Of a stretch of DNA of 48,699 nt, positions 8,497 through 16,645 are shown one piece after another. Position 1 is the first letter of the stretch. Each line of letters begins with the position of its first letter. The notes under the pieces were generated by a model that did no database searches, was not told where the DNA came from, and worked only from the letters and a program-made list of their open reading frames with translations. The stretch is from JBFXIE01 sp050176255 (GTDB taxonomy: Bacteria > Pseudomonadota > Gammaproteobacteria > Burkholderiales > Burkholderiaceae_C), in assembly GCF_050176255.1 (NCBI RefSeq), contig NZ_JBFXIE010000022.1, one strand, 5' to 3'. The position numbers were made by a program, and so were the translations under genes.

Positions 8497-11400
8497 TCAG
8501 CCAGCTTCCAGAACCACCAGCCGCCCATCCCCGCTCAAGAACGCGGCCCCCACCGCTTCGCCCGGCATCTGCGCCTGCACGGCCTGGCGGTAGCGCTGCA
8601 GTTGTGCGATGAGCTGGGGCTGGCGCTCGGGGGTGGCTGCGGTTTTGTAGTCCAGCACCCACCAGCGTGCGCCCTGGCGCGGTTGGTGCAGACGCACCAG
8701 GCGATCCAGGCGCAGGCCCTGGCCCTGATGCACTAGGGGCGCTTCGTTGACGGCCAGCTCCACCTGCGCCGCGTCCCAGGCCCAGGCGCCCTCGCCCTGC
8801 AGGATGCGCCGCGCCATGGCGGCGGCCTGCGCGGCGGCGTCTGGGGTGATGTCAAAGTCGCGCGCCAGCTGTGCAAGACGCCGCGCGGGCCAGCCGCCGC
8901 CCTCGGGGGGCATGCCGGTCACGCCGGCCTGCTCCAGCAATTGGTGCATGGCCTCACCCTGGCGCGACTGCGCGGTGGTGACGGGCGGGCCGGCCTCGCC
9001 TGTGCGGCCGCCCTGGTCGGCTTCGGCAGTGCCTGCGGCGGCGCCCGCCTGGTAGGGCGGCAGTTGCGGCAGGGTGACGGCGGCACGGTCCTGCGCGGCG
9101 CCGTCCTGCGCGGCTGGCGGCACGGGCGCGTCCTGCACACTGGCGGCCAGGCGGTTCCACCAGCTGCCGGGGGTGGCCGTGCCGGATTGCACCGCCGACA
9201 GGGCCAGGCAGTGCTTGGCGCGGGTCATGGCCACGTACAGGGTGTTGAGTTCTTCGCGCTGGCGCTCTGCGCGCTCGGCCGCCAGCAGGTCCACGGCGCT
9301 GGGCGGCGGGTTGGTCTCGCTGGCCAGAAAGGCAAAGCGCAAGGGCGCGGGCTGCTCGCCCGGCCAGTCCACCAGGGCCCCCATGGTCTCGGCCTTTTGC
9401 GCGCGGGCGTCGGTGTCCAGCAGCAGCACGCTGTGGGCCTCCAGCCCCTTGGCGCCGTGGATGGTGAGCAGGCGAACGGCCTGCGCATCCACCCGGCCCG
9501 GCGCGCGCATGCCGGGGCGCTTCATGGCCCGCACAAAGGCGTAGGTGGTCAGATAGCGCCCCCCGCCCAGTTGCAGCGCGGCGGCCAGCAGCGCGCGCAG
9601 GTTGGCCAGCACGCTGGCGCGCTGCGTGGCAGGCGCGGCGGCGGCAAAGCGGGCCAGCACGTCGCGGTGCTGGTAGATGGCGTGCAGCGCGTCGTGCGGG
9701 GGCAGCGTGTCCACCCAATGCTTATACAGAGCCAAATCAGGCCCTAGCTCTTGTATATCAGGCGCTAGCAGCTCACTTTTTTGCAGCAGATCAAACCAGC
9801 TGCATTGGGCATGCGCGTCCTGGCGGGCCAGCAGCGCCAGCTGCACCAGCGCTTCGTCGTTCACACCAAACAGCGGCGACTTGAGCGCGCGCGCCAGCGA
9901 CAGGTTGTGGCCTGGGGACACCAGCGCATCCAGCAGCGCCACGACGTCCTGCACCTCGGGCGCGTCGCCCAGGTCGGCCTTTTCGGGCTGCACGCAAGGG
10001 ATGTGCAGGGCGCGCAGCGCGTCTTGCATGGTGGCCAGGCGGTCGCGCTTGCGCGCCAGCACCATGATGTCTTGCGGCGCGGTGCCCGCGGCGATCTGCG
10101 CGGCCACCCATTGCGCGGCCTGGGCGCTCTCGGCCATGCGCAGGGTTTGCTCGGCCTCGTGGCGTGGCTCGGTCAGGCTGTCGCGCCATGCGGGGGCGGC
10201 GCTGGTGTCCGCACCGTCGTCCGCATCGTCCGGGGCGACGATCGCAGGCAGGCGCAGCAGCTGGCCTGCCTCCTTGGATTCGGTGGTGTGGTCCCGAAAG
10301 CCCGCGTACTCGCCCAACGCCTGGGCCGCCTGCATGGCCTGGTTGACCGCGGCAATCACGCCGGTGGCGTTGCGCCGCGTGTGGTCGCAGGCCAGCAGGT
10401 CGCCGCCCAGGCCCTGGCGCACGAAAGCCTGCGCGGCCTTGAACACCTGCGGCTCTGCGCGGCGAAAGCGGTAGATGCTCTGCTTGGGGTCGCCCACGAT
10501 GAACACGCTGGGCGGGCGCTGGCCGCTGGCGCCGCCGCCCGCGCCCGCGTAGCCCGCCAGCCAGGCATGCAGCGCCTGCCATTGCAGCGGGTTGGTGTCC
10601 TGGAACTCATCGACCAGCAGGTGGCGCACACGCGCGTCCAGGCGCTCTTGCACCCAGCCCGACAGGATGGGGTCGGACAGCATCACCAGCGCGGTGCGCT
10701 CCACGTCGTTCATGTCCACCCAGCCGCGCTCGCGCTTGAGCTGTGCAAACTGCGCAATGAGCGCGCGCGCCAGCCGCGCCATGCGCTGCTGGTGCTGCCA
10801 GGCGTGGTGCTGACGGCGCGCGGCGCACAGCAGCTGCAGTTCGGGCTCGGCCTCCTGTGCGGCGGGGTATTTCTGCAGGTGGTTGGTCAGGCGGTCCTGC
10901 GCGGCCACGAAGAAGGCCTTGCGCAGCATGTCCAGGCGCTGGCCCAGGTCGTCGCACAGCCAGGCGTCGATGATGGCATTGGCGGCCTTTTGCGGGGTCT
11001 TGTTCGACTCGGCGCCCAGCGCCTTGGCCCAGGCGTGCCAGCGCTGGCGTGCGGCGTCGCTGGCCAGGGCGCCGGCCGGGTCGGACAGGCCCGCCAGGTG
11101 CGGGTACTGCGCGCCGAAATGTGCGCCAAAGTGCGGGATGGACGCATCCACCGCGCCCGCCTCGTCGGCCAGTGTGAACTCAACACGCTTGGCCAGCGCG
11201 CCTTCGAGCGCCTTGTGCGTCTGCGACCGGCCGTGCAGCGCCACGCTGGCCTGGTAGTCGGCGCGCAACTGCGCATCCTGCGCCACGGCGGCCAGATACG
11301 GGCGCCAGACTTCGCGCACCGCCTCGGCGTCGTCTTCGAGCAACTCGTAATGCGCGGGCAGGCCTTGCTGCTCCAGCACCGACAGCGGCGCCGTGCCCAG

Positions 11401-11841
11401 CAGCGCGGCAAACCAGCTATGAAAAGTACGAATCTGCACCGGGCGGCCGGCATCCAGCGTCTGGCGATACAGTTTTTGTAGCTGCTCGCGCTTGTCCTGC
11501 GCGTGCTGGGGGCTGATTCCTCTTGCAGTCAGTTCGCGCTCCAGCTCGGGCAGCGGCTTGCTGGAAAACTCCTGCAGCCATTCCTGCAGGCGCTGGCGCA
11601 TCTCGCCCGCGGCCTTCTTGGTGAAGGTGATGGCCAAAATCTCATGCGGCGCGCAGCCGTCCAGCAGCGCGCGCAGCATGCGCGAGACCAGCATCCAGGT
11701 CTTGCCCGCACCGGCGCAGGCCTCCACGGCCACGCTGCGTGCGGGGTCGCAGGCGATGGCGTAAAACGCCTCGCGGCTGACGGGCTGGCCATTGTGTTCG
11801 TAGGCGGCTTGCACGGCGCCCACCGGGACAAATTCACTCAT
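8497..11841 (-). CDS. addA: AddA-like UvrD-type helicase/nuclease
   Basis: A 1114-residue superfamily 1A helicase with a C-terminal nuclease module. Visible motifs, in order: Walker A ACAGAGKT (41-48), LLVDEFQDTNPLQW, VGDPKQSIYRFRRAE, TIHGAKGLEAHSVLLL, NTLYVAMTRAKH and, close to the C-terminus, LDRLVRLHQP followed by WVLDYKT, which fits the PD-(D/E)XK nuclease of AddA. With AddB it would process double-strand breaks for RecA loading. The ATG at 11841 lies inside the last codons of addB (8-bp overlap), so the pair is translationally coupled. Odd feature: about residues 686-703 are encoded by a dispersed palindromic repeat, and a diverged second copy may lie at residues 107-123. Confidence 0.85.
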   Translation of the reverse strand: MSEFVPVGAVQAAYEHNGQPVSREAFYAIACDPARSVAVEACAGAGKTWMLVSRMLRALLDGCAPHEILAITFTKKAAGEMRQRLQEWLQEFSSKPLPELERELTARGISPQHAQDKREQLQKLYRQTLDAGRPVQIRTFHSWFAALLGTAPLSVLEQQGLPAHYELLEDDAEAVREVWRPYLAAVAQDAQLRADYQASVALHGRSQTHKALEGALAKRVEFTLADEAGAVDASIPHFGAHFGAQYPHLAGLSDPAGALASDAARQRWHAWAKALGAESNKTPQKAANAIIDAWLCDDLGQRLDMLRKAFFVAAQDRLTNHLQKYPAAQEAEPELQLLCAARRQHHAWQHQQRMARLARALIAQFAQLKRERGWVDMNDVERTALVMLSDPILSGWVQERLDARVRHLLVDEFQDTNPLQWQALHAWLAGYAGAGGGASGQRPPSVFIVGDPKQSIYRFRRAEPQVFKAAQAFVRQGLGGDLLACDHTRRNATGVIAAVNQAMQAAQALGEYAGFRDHTTESKEAGQLLRLPAIVAPDDADDGADTSAAPAWRDSLTEPRHEAEQTLRMAESAQAAQWVAAQIAAGTAPQDIMVLARKRDRLATMQDALRALHIPCVQPEKADLGDAPEVQDVVALLDALVSPGHNLSLARALKSPLFGVNDEALVQLALLARQDAHAQCSWFDLLQKSELLAPDIQELGPDLALYKHWVDTLPPHDALHAIYQHRDVLARFAAAAPATQRASVLANLRALLAAALQLGGGRYLTTYAFVRAMKRPGMRAPGRVDAQAVRLLTIHGAKGLEAHSVLLLDTDARAQKAETMGALVDWPGEQPAPLRFAFLASETNPPPSAVDLLAAERAERQREELNTLYVAMTRAKHCLALSAVQSGTATPGSWWNRLAASVQDAPVPPAAQDGAAQDRAAVTLPQLPPYQAGAAAGTAEADQGGRTGEAGPPVTTAQSRQGEAMHQLLEQAGVTGMPPEGGGWPARRLAQLARDFDITPDAAAQAAAMARRILQGEGAWAWDAAQVELAVNEAPLVHQGQGLRLDRLVRLHQPRQGARWWVLDYKTAATPERQPQLIAQLQRYRQAVQAQMPGEAVGAAFLSGDGRLVVLEAG
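9731..9783 (-). repeat. Dispersed palindromic repeat translated inside addA
   Basis: On the coding strand this copy reads GAGCTGCTAGCGCCTGATAT then ACAAGAGCTAGGGCCTGATT. On the plus strand, arms CTAGCTCTTG (9744-9753) and CAGGCGCTAG (9759-9768) flank a 5-nt loop. It is in frame and encodes SELLAPDIQELGPDLALY. The selO copy encodes almost the same peptide. Confidence 0.82.
11472..11520 (+). repeat. Possible diverged palindromic repeat inside addA
   Basis: The plus strand reads TTTTTGTAGCTGCTCGCGCT then TGTCC; the core GTAGCTGCTCGCGCTTG matches the repeat core nearly base for base, but the second half is poorly conserved. It is antisense to addA and would correspond to residues DKREQLQK. Confidence 0.4.
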
Positions 11842-14587
11842 TCCAGAAATCCTTGCGGCACAGGCCGCGTGCGGCGCACCAGTCGCAAACGCTGCCCTCG
11901 CCCAGCGCGGGCAGCGAGGCGCCCGCGGCAATGCGCTGCATGTCGTGCGTGATGCCCTCGATGAGCAGGTCGCGCAGCTGCACCACGTCGTCCTGTTCGT
12001 GCAGGCGGGTTTCACCGCGCTCGCCCACGTTGACGTAGGCGGCGCGCAGGGTGTCGTCCTGCAGCAGGGCCGCATAGAAGGCCAGTTGCGTGTCTTCGGC
12101 CCCGGCCTTGATGCGGCCGCGGGTGAGCGCATCGCTCTCGGTTTTGTAGTCGATCACCAGGGGCAGGGGCTCGCCGCCGCCGGGCGGGTGCACCGCGTCC
12201 ACGCGATCCAGTGTGCCCACCAGTTCCAGCGCGCCCAGCGGCTGGCGCGCGCGCAGTTCGGCCTGGCGAAAGCTGGCGCCAGTGGCTTCATGCTGGGCCA
12301 GCCAGTCCAGGTAGCCGCCGCGCAGCGCGGGCCAGCCCGCGGCGTAGGGCAGAAAGTCGCCTTCGGGCAGCTGCAGCTCTCGCGTGGCGCGGGCGGCGGC
12401 CTGGTCCATCAGGGCGTTGCGCGCCGCGCCGTCGGCGGTAGGCGTATCGCGCAGCGCTTCGTGAAAGTGCTGCAGCACGGCGTGCAGCCAGGTGCCGAAG
12501 TCGCGCTTGTCCAGCGCCGCGTCCAGCTCGTCGTCTTCCTGCAGCTGCAGTTGGCGCAGCGCAAAAAACCGGTAGGGACAGTGGCGCAGGTCGGCATACG
12601 CCGATGACGACAGCCGCAGCACCGGCAACTGCGCGCCCACCGGCAGCGGGCGCTGCGTGGGCGCGGCGGGCACGGTGCGTGCCACGCGCGCGTCGGCACC
12701 GTTGCTGCACACGCCGTCCAGCTGCAAGGCCTGCACCAGCGGGCTGGGCAGCAGGGGCTCGCCGCCTTCGTCGCCCATGCGCCACAGGATGTCCACCCGC
12801 GGCGTGCGCAGGGCGTGACTCCACGCGGCGCGCTGCGCGGCGGCCAGCAGGTCGCGCGTGGGCAGGCCCAGGCCTTCGCGCTGCGCCTGCGTCCACGGGC
12901 CGGGCGGCTCGGGGGCGGCCTGCAGGCGCTTTTCGTCGCAGCCGGGCAAGACCAGCGCGGCAAACGGGCGCGCCAGCAATTGCGCCAGCGGCAGCACGAC
13001 CACGGGCGCGTCGCTCAGGTATTCAGGCCGGTAGCGGGCGGACTCGAGCACCTCGCCCACCCAGCGGGTGAAATCCGACAGGCCCATGCGGGCACCTGCG
13101 CCTTCCATGTCCTGCAGGTCGGCCTGCAGGCCTTCGGGCAAGCGCAGTTCGGTCAGCACGCGCGCACCGGCCGGGTCTTGCTGCAGGCCGTCCCACAGGC
13201 CGCAGTCCTGCAGCAGCACGCGCAGCGCCTGCAGCCACTCGGCCAGTGGGCGTGCCGCGGCCAGGGGCGCGCGCCAGGCCTGCACCTGGGCGGCCAGCGC
13301 TGCCTCGGCGGGGCGCCGGTCCGCGCCAGCCTGCAGCTGCGCCGCCGCGCCAGACCAGCGCCCGGCGCCAGTGCGGCGCAGCCAGTGCTCCAGGAGCCTC
13401 TCGGACTTGGAAGTCGCCGGCTGCAAATCGACCGCAGCGGCCCATTTTTCACCGTCTTCTTGCCCAATAGCTCGGCTATTGGGCTGCAAATCCGGCGAAA
13501 ACTGTGCTCGCTGGGGCCGATTTTGGTGAAACCTTCGGTTTTCGCTTTCGGCGCTGCAAGTTCGAGAGACTCCCGGCGCGCGCAGCGCGGCGGCGTCGGG
13601 CGCGGGCAATTGCTTGAGCCAGTCGAGCACGGCGTCGGACGTGGCGTCCCAGGCGCAGGCGTGCAGCGCGGCCATCAGCCGGGCGGCGGCATGTGTGGTG
13701 GACAGCAGCCAGCCGTTTTCATCATGCACGGCCACGCCCGCGCTGTGCAGCAGCGCGCTGATGCGGCGGGTGAGCGCGCGGTCGTTGGCCGCCAGCGCCA
13801 CGGGCGCGCGCCCTTGCGCCAGGTGCGCCAGCACGCAGGCGGCGGCGCGCTGGGCCTCGTCTTCGGCATCGGCCACGGCATGCAGCGCGGCAGGGACGGT
13901 CGGCGCGCCAGTCACCGCCTGCGGCAAAGCCACGGTGCAGGCGGCATCGCCCCAGTGCGCGGCCAGGGCGCGCGCCAGCGGGTCGGGTTGAAAGCCTTCC
14001 ACCACCATCAGCAAGGGCACGGCAGCGCGCACGCCGGGCGAGAACAGCACGTCGCTTGCATGGGGCGAGGCCAGCACCCATTCCAGCGCAATGTGTGCGG
14101 CAGCCGCCTCCAGCCGCAGGGCGCCGCCGTCGCCGGCCGCCGGCAGCAGCGCGCGGGCCGCATCAGCCCAGGCGGCACGGCCATCCGGCGGCACGGCGGC
14201 AACCACGGCGGCCAGCTGCGCGGCCATCTCCAGCAGCGGGGTGGCCAGCACCTCGCGCTGCTCGGCCAGGCCCGCGCGCTCCAGCAGGGCGCGCGCGGTG
14301 AGGGCGTCGCGCGCCATGTCGCCCGCGTATTCGCTGCCCTCGGGCAGCGGCGCGCCCAGCTGCCGCGCCCAGTTGCGCGTGGTCTCGAAACGCGGGGCAA
14401 AACCCTGTGGATAGGCACGCTGCCATTCGCGGCGCGCGTGCGCCATCAGCTGGGCATAAGGCACCAACACCACTGCGCTGGCCATGTGCGCGCCGCACCC
14501 GCCGGCCCAGGCCTGCACGCGCTCGAACACGGCTTGCCAGCATGGCGCGCCACCGCTGTCCAGATCGTTGTTTGCTATGGCCGTCAT
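11834..14587 (-). CDS. addB: AddB-like PD-(D/E)XK nuclease, partner of AddA
   Basis: About 917 residues. The N-terminal two-thirds resemble a helicase fold without an intact Walker A. The C-terminus has SSSAYADLRHCPYRFF, DFGTWLHAVLQHFHEAL, LVGTLDRVDAV, LVIDYKTES and VCDWCAARGLCRKDFW. These are the PD-(D/E)XK nuclease residues and four cysteines in the arrangement of the AddB iron-sulfur nuclease domain. The stop overlaps the addA start by 8 bp. An alternative start is the ATG at 14614; neither has a clear Shine-Dalgarno site. The gene begins 115 bp from the divergent trxA. Residues about 338-398 are encoded by a repeat with terminal inverted repeats and differ in composition (rich in N, S, Q, F) from the Ala/Leu-rich flanks. 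Confidence 0.8.
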   Translation of the reverse strand: MTAIANNDLDSGGAPCWQAVFERVQAWAGGCGAHMASAVVLVPYAQLMAHARREWQRAYPQGFAPRFETTRNWARQLGAPLPEGSEYAGDMARDALTARALLERAGLAEQREVLATPLLEMAAQLAAVVAAVPPDGRAAWADAARALLPAAGDGGALRLEAAAAHIALEWVLASPHASDVLFSPGVRAAVPLLMVVEGFQPDPLARALAAHWGDAACTVALPQAVTGAPTVPAALHAVADAEDEAQRAAACVLAHLAQGRAPVALAANDRALTRRISALLHSAGVAVHDENGWLLSTTHAAARLMAALHACAWDATSDAVLDWLKQLPAPDAAALRAPGVSRTCSAESENRRFHQNRPQRAQFSPDLQPNSRAIGQEDGEKWAAAVDLQPATSKSERLLEHWLRRTGAGRWSGAAAQLQAGADRRPAEAALAAQVQAWRAPLAAARPLAEWLQALRVLLQDCGLWDGLQQDPAGARVLTELRLPEGLQADLQDMEGAGARMGLSDFTRWVGEVLESARYRPEYLSDAPVVVLPLAQLLARPFAALVLPGCDEKRLQAAPEPPGPWTQAQREGLGLPTRDLLAAAQRAAWSHALRTPRVDILWRMGDEGGEPLLPSPLVQALQLDGVCSNGADARVARTVPAAPTQRPLPVGAQLPVLRLSSSAYADLRHCPYRFFALRQLQLQEDDELDAALDKRDFGTWLHAVLQHFHEALRDTPTADGAARNALMDQAAARATRELQLPEGDFLPYAAGWPALRGGYLDWLAQHEATGASFRQAELRARQPLGALELVGTLDRVDAVHPPGGGEPLPLVIDYKTESDALTRGRIKAGAEDTQLAFYAALLQDDTLRAAYVNVGERGETRLHEQDDVVQLRDLLIEGITHDMQRIAAGASLPALGEGSVCDWCAARGLCRKDFWNE
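13393..13573. repeat. MITE-like element with terminal inverted repeats, translated inside addB
   Basis: The left end GGAGCCTCTCGGACTTGG (13393-13410) is matched by the inverted right end, GGAGTCTCTCGAACTTGC (reverse strand, ending at 13573), with 3 mismatches in 18. Inside are a 9-bp palindrome (CCCAATAGC TCG GCTATTGGG, about 13470-13490) and two direct copies of GGCTGCAAATC. The element is about 181 bp, lower in GC than its surroundings, and contains no stop in the addB frame. Confidence 0.7.
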
Positions 14588-14702
14588 AGCATTGCAGGCA
14601 CCAGCCACAGGCATGAGGAGGGATTGGGTTTCTGTCACAATATTTGGACTGTAAACGTATCGGCAGCATGCTCTGCCCACACAAGGAACCAAGGAACGCC
14701 CC

Positions 14703-15035
14703 ATGGCCAGCGAACTCATCAAACATCTCTCCGACGCCAGCTTTGAAGCCGACGTGCTGCAAGCCGACACCCCGGTGCTGGTGGACTACTGGGCCGAATG
14801 GTGCGGCCCCTGCAAGATGATTGCCCCCGTGCTGGACGAAGTGGCCAGCGCCTACCAGGGCAAGCTGACCATCGCCAAGATGAACGTGGACGAAAACCGC
14901 GAAATCCCCGCCAAGTTCGGCATTCGCGGCATTCCCACGCTGATGCTGTTCAAGAACGGCGAGCTGACCGCCACCAAGGTCGGCGCCATGAGCAAGGCGC
15001 AGCTGACGGCCTTCATCGATCAGCAACTGGGCTGA
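14703..15035 (+). CDS. trxA: Thioredoxin
   Basis: A 110-residue thioredoxin, full length for the family. The redox site WCGPC has its cysteines at positions 34 and 37, preceded by PVLVDYWAEW; the cis-proline loop GIRGIPTLMLF is intact. It reduces disulfides in ribonucleotide reductase, methionine sulfoxide reductases and other cytoplasmic proteins, using NADPH through TrxB. An AAGGAAC Shine-Dalgarno site precedes the ATG. It stands alone on its strand between addB (divergent) and rho, with a strong hairpin immediately downstream. Confidence 0.96.
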   Translation: MASELIKHLSDASFEADVLQADTPVLVDYWAEWCGPCKMIAPVLDEVASAYQGKLTIAKMNVDENREIPAKFGIRGIPTLMLFKNGELTATKVGAMSKAQLTAFIDQQLG

Positions 15036-15054
15036 CCACCCCCTAAAAGCCCCT

Positions 15055-15082
15055 GCCGGCCGCCTGCGCACCCGCGGCCGGC
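15055..15082 (+). terminator. Strong hairpin after trxA
   Basis: A perfect 9-bp stem GCCGGCCGC (15055-15063) / GCGGCCGGC (15074-15082) with a 10-nt loop, 20 bp after the trxA stop. There is no T-run, so it may stabilise the mRNA 3' end or act with Rho rather than as a classical intrinsic terminator. Confidence 0.6.
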
Positions 15083-15139
15083 GTTCTGCCCGGATGGGCT
15101 TGCAGCGCAAACACCTTCTGCTGCGTAAAAAAAACCTGC

Positions 15140-15145
15140 CATAAT
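15140..15145 (+). promoter_or_regulatory. Candidate -10 box upstream of rho
   Basis: CATAAT lies in an AT-rich patch 145 bp before the rho start, leaving a long leader. No good -35 is visible. Long leaders are common in rho genes, which are often autoregulated, but no specific structure was resolved here. Confidence 0.3.
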
Positions 15146-15289
15146 CGGCGCCGCCCTCCCCGCCGCACCTCCACCCAGCGGCTGGTCTCAGGTCAACGGC
15201 TCGCCCGGTCCGCCATCACCCTTGGCCCGCACGGCACGCAGCCCCTCCCCTCACACAGATTTGTTTCCACTCCGCTCTGGAGTCATTCC

Positions 15290-16552
15290 ATGCACCTTAA
15301 CGAACTCAAGGCACTGCACGTGTCTGAAGTCCTCAAGCAGGCCGAAGAACTCGAAATCGAAAACGGCGGCCGCATGCGCAAGCAGGAGCTGATGTTCGCC
15401 ATCATCAAAAAGCGCGCTAAGGCGGGCGAACAGGTGTTTGCCGACGGCGTGCTTGAGATCCTGCCCGACGGCTTCGGCTTTCTGCGCAGCCCCGACACCA
15501 GCTACACCGCCAGCACCGACGACATCTACATCAGCCCCAGCCAGGTGCGCCGCTTCAACCTGCACACCGGCGACATGATCGAAGGCGAGGTGCGCACCCC
15601 CAAGGACGGCGAGCGCTATTTCGCGCTGACCAAGCTGGACAAGGTCAACGGCGGTCCGCCCGAGCAGAACAAGCACAAGGTGATGTTCGAGAACCTCACG
15701 CCGCTGTTCCCCAAGGAACAGATGAAGCTGGAGCGCGACATCAAGGGCGATGAGAACATCACCGGCCGCATCATCGACATCATTGCCCCCATCGGCCGCG
15801 GCCAGCGCGCGCTGATCGTTGCGCCGCCCAAGAGCGGCAAGACGGTGATGATGCAGCACATCGCCCATGCCATCACGGCCAACAACCCCGACGTGCACCT
15901 GATGGTGCTGCTGGTGGACGAACGCCCTGAGGAAGTGACCGAGATGCAGCGCTCGGTCAAGGGCGAGATCATTGCATCCACCTTCGACGAGCCCGCCGCG
16001 CGCCACGTGCATGTGGCCGAGATGGTGATCGAGCGCGCCAAACGCCTGGTCGAGCTGAAGAAAGACGTGGTGATCCTGCTGGACTCCATCACCCGCCTGG
16101 CCCGCGCCTACAACAACGTGGTGCCCTCCAGCGGCAAGGTGCTGTCGGGCGGTGTCGACTCCAACGCGCTGCAGCGCCCCAAGCGCTTCTTTGGCGCGGC
16201 GCGCAAGGTGGAAGAAGGAGGCTCGCTGACCATCATCGCCACGGCGCTGGTGGACACCGGCAGCCGCATGGACGAGGTGATCTTTGAAGAATTCAAGGGT
16301 ACGGGCAACTGCGAAATCCACCTGAGCCGCCGCCTGTACGAAAAGCGCGTGTTCCCCGCCATCGAGCTCAACAAGAGCGGCACGCGCCGTGAAGAGCTGC
16401 TGCTGCCCCCCGAGATCCTGCAAAAAACCCGCATCCTGCGCCAGTTCATGTACAACATGGACGAGATCGAGTCCATGGAACTCATGATCAAGAAGATGAA
16501 GGAGACCAAGACCAACGTGGACTTCTTCGAGGCCATGCGCCGCGGCGGCTGA
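15290..16552 (+). CDS. rho: Transcription termination factor Rho
   Basis: A 420-residue protein of the usual length for Rho. It has the N-terminal helical domain (MHLNELKALHVSEVLKQAEE), the cold-shock-like RNA-binding domain with DGFGFLRSP (about residues 60-70), the Walker A motif APPKSGKT (about residues 180-187), Walker B with VVILLDSITRLARAYN, and the C-terminal secondary RNA-binding and hexamer segments (VDTGSRMDEVIFEEFKGTGN). The hexameric ATPase translocates on nascent RNA and releases RNA polymerase. It is monocistronic: a hairpin and long leader precede it and an intrinsic terminator follows. Confidence 0.97.
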   Translation: MHLNELKALHVSEVLKQAEELEIENGGRMRKQELMFAIIKKRAKAGEQVFADGVLEILPDGFGFLRSPDTSYTASTDDIYISPSQVRRFNLHTGDMIEGEVRTPKDGERYFALTKLDKVNGGPPEQNKHKVMFENLTPLFPKEQMKLERDIKGDENITGRIIDIIAPIGRGQRALIVAPPKSGKTVMMQHIAHAITANNPDVHLMVLLVDERPEEVTEMQRSVKGEIIASTFDEPAARHVHVAEMVIERAKRLVELKKDVVILLDSITRLARAYNNVVPSSGKVLSGGVDSNALQRPKRFFGAARKVEEGGSLTIIATALVDTGSRMDEVIFEEFKGTGNCEIHLSRRLYEKRVFPAIELNKSGTRREELLLPPEILQKTRILRQFMYNMDEIESMELMIKKMKETKTNVDFFEAMRRGG

Positions 16553-16571
16553 GGCCGCGCTGCCCCGCCAG

Positions 16572-16598
16572 GCCCCGCTGAGGACGGGGCTTTTTTTT
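16572..16598 (+). terminator. Intrinsic terminator of rho
   Basis: Stem GCCCCG (16572-16577) / CGGGGC (16585-16590) with a 7-nt loop, followed directly by eight T (16591-16598), 20 bp after the rho stop. Confidence 0.88.
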
Positions 16599-16645
16599 GC
16601 ACGACGCCATGACACTGACACGCGGGGTCGGCATACTTGGAAAGC

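Noticed and set aside
12815..14746. A 643-codon plus-strand open frame opposite addB, and similar long frames opposite addA (9781-11481) and the flavoprotein (4008-5369).
   Set aside because: Composition is dominated by Gln/Arg/Ala/Gly/His as expected for the antisense of GC-rich genes; no motifs, start sites or conserved domains.
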